DNA from: Closterium sp. Naga37s-1
Taxonomy: Eukaryota; Streptophyta; Zygnematophyceae; Desmidiales; Closteriaceae
NCBI GenBank assembly: GCA_947471745.1
Contig: CANJKZ010000960.1
Location: forward strand, 930,001 to 994,000
Length of the DNA: 64,000 nt
Direction of reading: 5' to 3'
Shown: positions 1 through 8,187 of the stretch, one piece after another
Numbering within the stretch: the stretch's first letter is position 1
Layout: each line of letters begins with the position of its first letter
Notes under the pieces: generated by a model
Databases searched by the model: none
Told to the model about the DNA's origin: nothing
What the model saw: the letters and a program-made list of their open reading frames with translations, nothing else
Program-made: the position numbers and the translations under genes

Positions 1-546
1 GAGGGGAGGTGCTATGGTGGCGGAGAAGGGGGATAGATGTGAGAGAGTGGAGGGAGGGGGGGGTGGACCTTGGGGTACCAAGAACGGGGACCGTGGAGCG
101 GGTGTGAGGGTAGTGGCGGAGTATGAGAGGGGGAGTGGGAAGTAGGGGACGGGAGTATGGTGGAGTGAGTGGGGGAGGGCGTGGGGAGGGGGGAGGTGGG
201 GGATGTTGTGCATGGAGGGAGGGAGGGGAAGGAGGGGGAGGGGGTGGGGAGGGATGGGGAGGGGCAGCGGGTGGGGAGGGAGGGGGAGGGGCAGCGAGTG
301 GGGAGGGAGGGTGGACGGGGTCAAGGATGTCTCCTGATGAGGAGGGGGGAGGGGGTGGGGGTGCAGGGGGGACAATGGTGGGGGGGGGAGAAGGGAAGGG
401 GAGGGGAGAGGGGGTGGGAGGGGAATGGTGTCAGTCCAGAGGAGGGGACGGGTGGTTAGAGGGAGGGGGTTAGGGACTTTGGGGGAGGTGTAGTACGGGT
501 GGGCTTCATCGAACTCTACATCCCGACTACGAATGAGGCGACCTAA
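1..546 (-). pseudogene. copia pol fragment: integrase C-terminal tail and Pro-rich linker
   Basis: Read on the minus strand from 546 downward, the frame is open to position 1 although it has no start codon. It begins LGRLIRSRDVEFDE followed by a PYYT motif, which matches the 'RSRDVxFDE' segment that ends the integrase module in copia polyproteins. After it comes a low-complexity Pro/Leu/Ser stretch, the usual variable spacer before reverse transcriptase. It lies in a different frame from the protease upstream. The low complexity appears on the plus strand as the G-rich repeats at 1-480 and 560-690, so G-rich open frames on the plus strand here are not genes. Confidence 0.6.
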
Positions 547-2827
547 GGGGGGATGGAGGAAGAGATAGTCTGGGGAGGAGGTGAGGGGATGGGAAGAGGG
601 GAGGGAGGGGGGAGGGGAGGTGAGGGGAGGGGAGGGGAGGGAAGGGGGAGGGGAGATGAGGGAAGGGGAGGGGGTGAGGTGGGGGCGATGAGGTGGTGAA
701 TGGAGGTGCGAGGGGTGCGGTATGTGTACAGGTTTGTGTGAGGGCAGAGGGGAATGCGACAGATGAAGTGGCCAGTGGTGGTGTGAAAGAGGTCGCAGTG
801 GCGTGCATGACCGGGGAAGAGGGCGGTGATACCGAACCTGGTGAGGTCACATAATGCAACAAGATTGTTGCGTAGGGAGGGGATGTATAGACCTGTGACT
901 GTACCGGAGGGGAAGATGGGACACGGGAGGGTGGAGGTGTGTCGACTGGTGAAGCTGGAGTCAGCTCCGTGTATAGTGGAGGGAGTGTGGAGAGGTACCA
1001 GTGTGCCTGCATCCCGGAGGACAGTGTGTGTGGCTCCACTGTCAAGGATAAACTCAAGGCAGGAAGAGGAGGAGGAAAAGGCAGAGTACTGGAAGAGTGA
1101 CTCATTAATAGCATGGGCATACAGAGAATCAGCAGGAGCAGTGCTAACATGTCCTATGAATCCAGCAGAGGGGAATGGAGTAAAGCCGGGAGGGTTGGAA
1201 TAGGAGGAGGGCTGTTCAGCAAGATTAGCAGCAGGTGCAGTAGGTCCATGACCATATCCAAGTGGTGGGTAAGGAGGGTAAGGCCAGCCAGCATAAGGTG
1301 GAGGGTAGTGAAGGGGAGAAGCATGAGGCGGAGGTGTGGGTGGAGGAGGAGTGGGAGTGGGGGTGGATGAGGGGAGGAGATGTTGGACTTGGTGAAGGAT
1401 GTGAGATGGGAGATGTTGAGTGAGGATATTGTGGAGGTTGGGGGTGGAGGGTTGATAGGCGGGGAGAGTGCGGATGTCATGGGGAGAGGGGTGTGGGAAA
1501 ACAGTGTTCCAGCGAGGTGGGGTGCCAACATTGCCACGGTCAAACCATTCGTCAGTGAGGGCTTTGTAGCATGTGTCAATGGTATGAGTGGTCTGTGAGC
1601 ATGGCTGACCTTTGTTGGAGCCATAGCGAATGATGTACTGACACGGGGGGAGGGTGCCCGTGCATGGGGGGTGTCTGCCTCGCCCACCACGGCCACCACC
1701 TCGGCCACCACCACGTCCTCCTCCTCGCCCACTACCACGTCCACCACCACCACTGCCGGTGCCACCTGGGCCGCCACCTCCTCCGCTGTTGTGGTCGCCT
1801 GTGGTAGCTTTGCGGGTCTGGACAGCATTGACAGTGGCAGAGTCACGTTGAATGTCTGCTTCGCTGTCAATTAGCCACAGGAGGAGGATGACGGTAGCGG
1901 GAGGTGAAGGTGATGCGGTAGGTGTCATATGTGGGAGGGAGGCAGTCGAGGATGCGTGCAGTGAGAAGGGACTCAGAGATGACAATGCCTCGATCATTGA
2001 GGCGTTGTGCAGTGTCAATGAGGCGACGGGTGTAGGCCGCAGCAGTGGGGGAGGAGTCAAGGGTGATGTCTTGGAATTTGCGAAAGAGTGCGAGAAGGGA
2101 GCGAAGATCCTGACAATCGTACTGAGTAGATAGGGTTTTCCAGAGTCCAGAGGAGGAGGTGGGACGAAGGTCACGTTTGAGGTGAGAGGGTATGCAGGAG
2201 AAGATGATGGCGAGTGCACGACGATCCGCAACACGCCACGCTGCAACATCTTTGTAGAGCTTGCGAAGCTCCTCAGCATAGTCTTTCTCATCTTGAGCGT
2301 ATGAGAGGATGCGTGCAGTGGCTGTAGCGTGTGCCTCTTCTGCAACACGGTACGCCTCACGCTGGAGGGTGTAGGTGTCGCGAAGCTTGCGAAGCTCCTC
2401 AGCATAGTCTTTCTCATCTTGAGCGTAGGAGAGGATGCGTGCAGTGGCTGTAGCGTGTGCCTCTTGCAACACGGTACGCCTCACGCTGGAGGGTGTAGGT
2501 GTCGCGAAGCTTGTTGTAGGCGTTCAGGTTGGCCCCCCAGCGATCCGGGTTGTCATCATGAACTGGGGCACGCGGGGGGTCGGGAAGAGGCTCGGGTGGA
2601 GGAGGGGCGTCAGGGGGAGGAGGTTCAAGAGGAGGGGGGGAAACAGGTGGGAGGCCATTAGGGTGCTCGAGGACTACATCAAAAAGGCAGTAGTCTTGGA
2701 TGATGACGGAGCCAAGGTGCGTGTGAAGTGTGTCTTCAAACGACGCCCAATTTACAGCCGTAGTGTCATGGAGAAGTTCGAGCTTGTCAATGGCTCCGAG
2801 CTCAAGAGGAGTAGAGTCGTCCGCCAT
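547..2827 (-). pseudogene. copia gag-protease, frameshifted
   Basis: Translation starts at the ATG at 2827 (MADDSTPLELGAIDK). Gag continues to about 2465, where a 2-nt deletion inside a tandem duplication moves it to another frame. The Gag core (RRALAIIFSCIPSHLKRDL) is read there to about 1885, where a second shift leads into the last frame, ending at 543. That frame holds a Gly/Arg-rich nucleic-acid-binding stretch (about 1670-1790), a Cys/His knuckle of the spaced type (CQYIIRYG...CSQTTHTIDTC), a long Pro-rich spacer, and an aspartic protease with the active site LDSGATH near 1040. The protease tail runs into a Pro-rich low-complexity region near 690, where the GAG-pre-integrase and integrase domains should follow but are absent. 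The relationship to copia is clear; function is lost through at least two frameshifts and the integrase deletion. Confidence 0.75.
2259..2512 (-). repeat. 126-bp tandem duplication in gag (second copy 2 nt shorter)
   Basis: The segment starting GCTTGCGAAGCTCCTC at 2259 recurs at 2385, a period of 126 bp, which alone would be frame-neutral (42 residues). In the second copy CCTCTTCTGCAAC has become CCTCTTGCAAC. This 2-nt loss causes the gag frameshift. The duplicated peptide contains the block LSYAQDEKDYAEELRKL. Confidence 0.85.
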
Positions 2828-2860
2828 GAGGAGAGGGGGAAAGGGGGGGGAGGGGGGGGG

Positions 2861-3075
2861 GACGACACCACCTGGAGAGGTGGTGCGGTCAAGGAGGGGG
2901 GACGACACCACCTGGAAGGGTGGTGCGGTCACGGTGCGTGCGGCTGCGCTGGGTCACCCGCGGCTGCGCTTTGTCACGTGTGACTGCGCCGTGTCGCCCG
3001 TAGCAGCGCTGTCCGTCCACGGCTGCGCCTTGGCGCCCGTGGCTGCACCGTGTCGCCCGTAGCAGCGCTGTCCGC
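2861..3075. repeat. Short direct repeats in the element A leader
   Basis: A 40-bp period (2861 and 2901, each starting GACGACACCACCTGGA) lies just upstream of the gag ATG. It is followed by about 140 bp of diverged units around GGCTGCGC and CCCGTAGCAGCGCTGTCC. No coding signal is seen. Confidence 0.6.
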
Positions 3076-3127
3076 CCTTGTCGCGGCGGTTTAGGCCACG
3101 ACGAGCGCCCACGTTCGTCGTGGCGGA

Positions 3128-3795
3128 TGCGCCCGTCCGCTGCTGTCGTGGCGAATGCGCCCGTCCGCGGTGGTCGCCTCCGCTGGTCGCGTCCGCAGCG
3201 GTCGCCTCCGCTGGTCGCGTCCGCGGCGGTCGCCTCCGCTGGTCGCGTCCGCGGCGGTCGCCTCCGCTGGTCGCGTCCGCGGCGGTCGCCTCCGCTGGTG
3301 GCGTCCGCGGCGGTCGCCTCCGCTGGTCGCGTCCGCGGCGGTCGCCTCCGCTGGTCGCGTCCGCGGCGGTCGCCTCCGCTGGTCGCGTCCGCGGCGGTCG
3401 CCTCCGCTGGTCGCGTCCGCGGCGGTCGCCTCCGCTGTCCGCGGCGGTAGCCCGCGTTCGTCGAGTCCGTGGCGGTCGCCCGCGTTCGTCGAGTCCGTGG
3501 CGGTCGCCCGCGTTCGTCGCGTCCGCGGCGGTCGCCCGCGTTCGTCGCGTTCGCGGCGGTAGCCCGCGTTCGTCAAGTCCGCGGCGGTCGCCCGCGTTCG
3601 TCGAGTCCGCGGCGGTCGCCCGCGTTCGTCGCCTCTGAGGCGGTCGCCCGCGTTCGTCGCGTCCGCGGCGGTCGCCCGCGTTCGTCGCGTCCGCGGCGGT
3701 CGCCCGCGTTCGTCGCGTTCGCGGCGGTCGCCCGTGGAACCCTAATCCGCGGCGGGCGCCCGCGTTTGTGGCGTTCGCGGCGGTCGCCCCCTATT
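3128..3795. repeat. 28-bp GC-rich minisatellite in the element A leader
   Basis: About 24 copies of a 28-bp unit fall in two blocks. The left block (about 3165-3445) has units containing GCCTCCGCTGGTCGCG. The right block (about 3445-3795) has units containing GCCCGCGTTCGTCGCG. Both share the tail TCCGCGGCGGTC. Because 28 is not a multiple of 3, all frames read Arg-rich 28-residue repeats; these are not genes. The array sits between the PBS and gag of element A, so it forms its 5' leader. The stretch 3796-4046 between array and PBS holds nothing else I can identify. Confidence 0.8.
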
Positions 3796-4046
3796 AGGGT
3801 TTCGTCGGTCGCGGTAGTCGTTCCGACGGTTAGAGTGCTCGCGGGAGAGATGGGAGGGCTGTAAGTGGCGGAATTGACCTTAGGAAGGGGGGAGAGGTGC
3901 TGAAATTTAGCGCGGGGAGGGGGGCCGTGACGGCGTAGGAGCGCACTTGGCGCTAAGAGCGACCTAGTTGTCGCGTGAGGGAGGGGGGCGTGTTAAGGCA
4001 CGCGGAGGTGTGATTCTTAGGATCGAAGAAGGTGTGAGCCGTGTTT

Positions 4047-4059
4047 GCTCTGATTACCA
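4047..4059 (-). other. Primer-binding site of element A
   Basis: Minus strand TGGTAATCAGAGC, directly after the LTR end CTCACA. It matches the initiator tRNA-Met type PBS except for one extra A. Confidence 0.7.
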
Positions 4060-4321
4060 TGTGAGAAAACGTGAGGAAGAACCATTGATTTGATTAGGAA
4101 GTATGGGGGTATACATAGTAGTGCTAGGATGGGTGGTTTGGTTGGGAACCTAGCCAACATTATTGGCCCCCACCAATAAGTTGGGTTGAGGGATTATTGG
4201 GGGGACCAATAATGTTGACCAAGTGGTTCAACATTATTGGGGGGACCAATAATTCCCAACCCAACCTTGGGGGCCAAGGTTTGAGTTCCAACCCCCAACT
4301 AGGGTTAGCCCTAGTTCTACA
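4060..4321 (-). repeat. 5' LTR of element A (262 bp)
   Basis: On the minus strand it begins TGTAGAACTAGGG and ends TTTTCTCACA (TG...CA). The 3' end is fixed by the adjoining PBS. The 5' end is inferred from the TG dinucleotide, as no second LTR is available for comparison. The tail resembles the LTR tails at 62898 and 63585, which suggests related families. Confidence 0.55.
4135..4266. repeat. Fold-back (inverted-repeat) segment inside the LTR
   Basis: GGTTTGGTTGGGAA at 4135 pairs with TTCCCAACCCAACC at 4253 (13 of 14 positions). Inside are several nested hairpins of the type ATTATTGG...CCAATAAT. It may be a small MITE-like insertion in the LTR, or LTR regulatory structure. Confidence 0.6.
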
Positions 4322-4442
4322 CCAAAACTAAGTTTGGGTGGCTATCTCTATCCTACGCTTATAGGATTGATGTAGGTTACAATGAGGATGGCAATCTGAC
4401 AGCCTGCCCCGCCTCCTCCCCTTGGTCCTCCCCCCCCACCAG

Positions 4443-7400
4443 GTGCCACGGGCCTGTGTTCGCCAGCCAGCTGTCGCAGCAGTTTGGGCTCGCCACTGAG
4501 GTGAGGGGCGAAGCAGGGCGGTGCCATGAGCATGGGGAGGGGTGGGCAGAGGGGCGGGCAGAGGGGCGGGCCGAGGGGCGGGCAGAGGGGCGGGGGTGGG
4601 GAAGGTGCTGGCAGAGCACGCCCATTGCACCCACACACCGCCCAATGCAGTGGCCGAGCGACAGACTGCCCAATCCAGTGGCCCCATCTTCTCTTTGCCT
4701 GCGCCCCTTTCTCCCCACCGTCACCCCTCCCTGCACCGCTGACTGCTTCTGCATCTGCCACCCTGTGTGCCCCTTCCCGTCCCACCGTACCACACTCACC
4801 TCCTCTGCCACTTTACACTCCCGTTCTCCCACCACTCTGAACTCCCTTTCACCGTTCTGCACCCTCCTTTCCACCACTCTGAACTCCTTTGCACCACGTC
4901 CCTCAGTTGCACTGCCATGAGGCATCAGGAGCGGCCGTGCATGTTGCAATGCCACCCGCGTGCCACATCCCTTCCGTTCCTCCCCGCCAACCCCCTCTGC
5001 TCCTCGCGCCAGGTGCACGCGCTGCCAGCGGGCGACGCCATGTGGGTGGCACGGCAGCGGGCGAGTGGGCGGGACTACGTGTTGGACTTCATAGTGGAGT
5101 TCACGCGCGCTCACGACCTCTGGATGGCCATCAAGTCCTCCCGCTTCCGCGACCAACGCCTGCGCCTCCAGGTCAGACCCATCACCCCAGGTCAGACCCA
5201 TCACCCCAGGTCAGCCCTGCCATGCGCCTCCAGGTCAGCCCTGCCATGCGCCTCCAGGTTAGTGGGCATGTGCTTGCCGCCAGGTAAGCCCTGCGCCGCC
5301 AGGTCGGCCCTGTGCCTGCCAGGTCGGCCCTGTGCCTGCCAGGTCGGCCCTGTGCCTGCCACTGCAGGTTAGATTGCGATGGAAGGTGAGCGGGCGTCTC
5401 CGTGTGTTTGTTCTATGCTACCAGAAGGTTCACCTGATGTGCCTGCGGTTGGCGCACCAACTTGAGCTCAAAGGATTTGTGAAGCTTACACCTTCTTAGC
5501 ACATCAAGAATGGGAAAGCATTCGGCCACTCTCTTCTGAGATTAGTGGAGTTGAAATCTCTCTTTCGGCTGCACGTCAAGGCAGAGCGCGTGGCTTTCAC
5601 CTTCCTGCACGTCAAGGCAGAGCGCGTGGCTTTCACCTTCCTGCACGTCAAGGCAGAGCGCGTGGCTTTCACCTTCCTGCACGTCAAGGCAGAGCGCGTG
5701 GCTTTCACCTTCCTGCCATGCAATCATCTGCTCTGCCCCCGACTGCCTCTCTTCCTCTGCTGCCTCTCAGCGGTGCGGCGTGCGTCGTCTGTTGTGCCTC
5801 GTGGACGGCTCACTGGACGACCTCGTCGCCTCCGACCCCAACCGAGCTGCGTCAGTCCGCCCCCCCTCCCCTCCCCTCCCCTCCTGCTCCCACTTCCCCT
5901 CCCTCTCCTACTTTCAAGCCCCTTATCTCCCATTCAACCGCTCTCTGTCACTTTCCCATTCCTTCCTTATCACGTTCTCTCCCACGATCACTCTTTCTGC
6001 CTCTACAACCGCCTGCTTTGCATCACTCTCCATTCTTGTCTCTACTGTCAGCTGTGCGTCGTGTGTGCCATGTCACCCGTCACCCGGCAACCCCCCCTGG
6101 GCAGCATGATAGAGGCGGAGATGGAGGAGGGGGTGGACATACAGCAGACGGCATCGCTGCACGACACCAAGCAGCGCTACCTGGACATCACCACCGCGCT
6201 CGTCTGCCGCTACAACGACGCCGCCATAGCCCTGCAACGCCACCTGCAGCACCACGCGCACGCGGGCGGTGCTCCCCCCTCACCCCCTCCGCCCTGTCCG
6301 CTGTACGGCGAGTTCGTGGCAACGTGCCGCTCCGTGCAGTCCGACTCCGTCTGCAACCTCTTTGGCCACCTGCTGCTGCAGGTGCGCTGTGCTGGGGGGC
6401 ATGGGGTGCTGCTGCTGACTGCGGTGGGGTGGGGGCGTGGTGCATGTGATAGACAGTGGTGTGGTGCTGGAGGTGGCAAGTGAGCGCATGCTGCCTGGAT
6501 ATCTAAGTGCACCACAACCAACCTCCTCCCCAGCTCTCTTACCTCAATTGCCCTCTCCTTTCACCCTCACCTCCCCCACCTCCCACGCCTGCTCCCCTCC
6601 CGCCCCCTGCCCCCCGCCACCTGGCTGCCCCACCAGGTGCGGTCAGTGTCGGTGGACACGGCCATCGCTGTGATGCGCCGCTTCCCCTCGCTCAGGGCGC
6701 TCGTCAACGCCTACCACCTCATGGTGCGTGCCTACCACCTCATGGTGCGTGCCTGCCACCTCATGGTGCGTGCCTGCCACCTCATGGTGCGTGCCTACCA
6801 CCTCATGGTGCGTGCCTGCCACCTCATGGTGCGTGCCTACCACCTCATGGTGCGTGCCTGCCACCTCATGGTACGTGCCTGCCACCTCATGGTGCGTGCC
6901 TGCCACCTCATGGTGCATGCCTACCACCTCATGGTGCGTGCCTGCCACCTCATGGTGCATGCCTGCCACCTCATGGTGTGTGCCTACCACCTCATGGTGT
7001 GTGCCTGCCACCTCATGGTGTGTGCCTGCCACCTCATGGTGTGTGCCTGCCACCTCATGGTGTGTGCCTGCCACCTCATGGTGTGTGCCTGCCACCTCAT
7101 GGTGTGTGCCTGCCACCTCATGGTGCGTGCTTGCCACCTCATGGTGCATGCCGGCCACCTCATGGTGCGTGCCTGCCACCTCATGGTACGTGCCTGCCAC
7201 CTCATGGTGCGTGCCTGCCACCTCATGGTGCATGCCTACCACCTCATGGTGTGTGCCTACCACCTCATGGTGTGTGCCTGCCACCTCATGGTGTGTGCCT
7301 GCCACCTCATGGTGTGTGCCTGCCACCTCATGGTGTGTGCCTGCCACCTCATGGTGCGTGCCTGCCACCTCATGGTGCGTGCCTGCCACCTCATGGTGCG

Positions 7401-7933
7401 TGCCTACCACCTCATGGTGCGTGCCTGCCACCTCATGGTGCGTGCCTACCACCTCATGGTGCGTGCCTGCCACCTCATGGTACGTGCCTGCCACCTCATG
7501 GTGCGTGCCTGCCACCTCATGGTGGATGCCTACCACCTCATGGTGTGTGCCTACCACCTCATGGTGTGTGCCTGCCACCTCATGGTGTGTGCCTGCCACC
7601 TCATGGTGCGTGCCTGCCACCTCATGGTGTGTGCCAGCCCATTACTCCATCTCTCACAATACACCTCTTCGTGATTCTCTTTCCCTCGCACAACACCCAC
7701 ATTTCCCTCCGAGTCTCTCTCGCCCTACAACCTGAAATCTCGCTCTCCGTGTACTCCCATTGTTCGCTTCTCTCTCTCATCCTTTCTCCACATTCCTCAC
7801 ACGCATGTGGCATACGGCATGGCAGGAGGGCAACCCAGAGGGGCAGGCGATGCTGCTGACGCGCATCACAGTGAAGGGGCGCCGCATAAGCGAGGCCGTC
7901 AGCCGCAAGGTATACGAGATCGTGTGGACGTAG
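4443..7933 (+). CDS. MUS81: MUS81-like structure-specific endonuclease, C-terminal exons (5' exons not in view)
   Basis: Six exons join with consistent phases: 4443-4500, 5013-5171, 5771-5850, 6105-6381, 6637-6723 and 7826-7933 (stop TAG), giving about 255 residues. The order matches the MUS81 C-terminal half: VFASQLSQQFGLATE, then LPAGDAMWVAR and VLDFIVEFTRAHDL of the ERCC4 nuclease fold, RFRDQRLRLQ|RCGVRRLLCLVDG, GVDIQQTASLHDTKQRY, then PLYGEFVATC...GHLLLQ and the helix-hairpin-helix end (VDTAIAVMRRFPSL, ISEAVSRKVYEIVWT). Family members pair with EME1 and cleave branched DNA in recombination repair. The catalytic ERKxxxD motif reads EFTRAHD here, so the Arg and Lys are missing, which suggests lost or altered activity. 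The N-terminal exons must lie beyond element A or be lost. EME1 is less likely because the LRLQRCG and HhH segments follow MUS81. Intron sizes are 512, 599, 254, 255 and 1102 bp. Confidence 0.85.
4544..4591 (+). repeat. 12-bp tandem repeat in MUS81 intron 1
   Basis: Four copies of GGGCAGAGGGGC (one with a substitution) lie 43 bp after the donor GAG|GTGAGG at 4501. The rest of intron 1 (4592-5012) is pyrimidine-rich with scattered TCTGAACTCC-type repeats and no further feature. Confidence 0.75.
5162..5372 (+). repeat. Reiterated splice-donor ladder at the start of MUS81 intron 2
   Basis: The exon ends CTCCAG at 5171, followed by GTCAGA. Downstream the CCAG|GT junction recurs at about 5191, 5210, 5234, 5258, 5284, 5303, 5323 and 5343, in units of about 19 to 26 bp. 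The GT hexamers are GTCAGA, GTCAGC, GTTAGT, GTAAGC and GTCGGC. Two units also copy the exon end (GCGCCTCCAG). The donor at 5172 was chosen because it gives phase 0 and the conserved join RLRLQ|RCGV. Confidence 0.75.
5569..5712 (+). repeat. 36-bp x4 tandem repeat in MUS81 intron 2
   Basis: Four essentially identical 36-bp units, each starting CTGCACGTCAAGGCAGAG. They lie about 60 bp before the acceptor at 5770. They are open in frame (12 residues per unit) but fall in an intron by homology of the flanking exons. The part of intron 2 between about 5373 and 5568 holds nothing I can identify. Confidence 0.85.
6711..7635 (+). repeat. 21-bp minisatellite spanning the exon 5/intron 5 donor of MUS81
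   Basis: About 44 copies of a 21-bp unit, consensus core CACCTCATGGTGCGTGCC, with variants TAC/TGC and GCGT/GTGT/GCAT/ACGT. The first unit is made of the last codons of exon 5 (AYHLM, ending 6723) plus the donor GTGCGT, so every unit repeats the exon/intron junction. As 21 is a multiple of 3, the array is open in several frames on both strands (VRACHLM on +). Internal variants recur in the same order (for example GTGTGTGCC runs near 6977-7125 and 7247-7350), which suggests block duplication. The rest of the intron (7636-7825) is pyrimidine-rich and ends GGCAG. Confidence 0.9.
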
Positions 7934-7967
7934 CCCCGCCTCACCGCCAGCTTCTGAGCCATTAGCT

Positions 7968-7972
7968 TGTAA
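7968..7972 (+). terminator. Possible poly(A) signal of the MUS81-like gene (TGTAA)
   Basis: TGTAA lies 35 nt after the stop codon at 7933. TGTAA is the usual poly(A) signal in green algae; whether this organism uses it is not known. Confidence 0.35.
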
Positions 7973-8155
7973 TGGATACTCGTGTTTTGAAGTGTGTTGT
8001 TAGAGCCCTATTGTTGCATGTATAGTCAGCACTGGTGCCAGTCTAGTTGCATTGCACCATCCCACCAGAAACAAGGGCTTTCACGCCCTCACAGCACAAC
8101 CTGCTAACCTGGCAGGATTAACTTAACTGTGCCCTAGCTGAATCGCCTGCACATG

Positions 8156-8160
8156 TTACA
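8156..8160 (-). terminator. Possible poly(A) signal of the zinc-finger gene (TGTAA)
   Basis: Minus-strand TGTAA lies 28 nt after the TAA stop at 8188. The two convergent genes are separated by only 254 bp. Confidence 0.35.
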
Positions 8161-8187
8161 ATGTGGCCACCCACGCCCTGGGTGCAC

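Larger units (their letters stand above)
1..4321 (-). mobile_element. Ty1/copia element A, 5' part, decayed (continues off the left edge)
   Basis: On the minus strand the order is LTR (4060-4321), PBS (4047-4059), GC-rich repeat leader (about 2828-4046), gag and protease (about 690-2827), then a Pro-rich integrase/RT linker (1-546). The PBS reads TGGTAATCAGAGC, the tRNA-iMet complement with one extra A. Gag is frameshifted and no integrase core is visible between the protease and the linker, so this copy is not autonomous. RT and RNase H, if present, lie left of the window. The LTR edge is only about 120 bp from the first recognisable MUS81 exon, so the element probably landed in a MUS81 intron in antisense orientation. 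Target-site duplication cannot be checked because the other end is outside the window. Confidence 0.8.

Noticed and set aside
123..473. Gly-rich proteins on the plus strand at the left edge
   Set aside because: Complement of the Pro-rich copia linker read on the minus strand; low complexity only.
3078..3864. Arg/Pro/Ser-rich proteins across the 28-bp minisatellite
   Set aside because: GC-driven open frames in five directions with 28-residue periodicity from a 28-bp unit; the array lies in a retrotransposon leader.
4456..5372. EME1 (non-catalytic partner) instead of MUS81
   Set aside because: The missing ERK could suggest EME1, but the LRLQRCG segment, the GVDIQQT block and the C-terminal HhH follow MUS81 in order and spacing.
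5424..5500. Possible extra exon in MUS81 intron 2 (peptide HLMCLRLAHQLELKGF)
   Set aside because: The flanking exons already join exactly at the conserved RLRLQ|RCGV position with matching phase. No family segment fits here and a stop follows.
6507..7859. Cys-, His- or Thr/Ser-rich repeat proteins across the 21-bp array on both strands
   Set aside because: The unit is stop-free in several frames. Homology of the flanking exons places the array in MUS81 intron 5.
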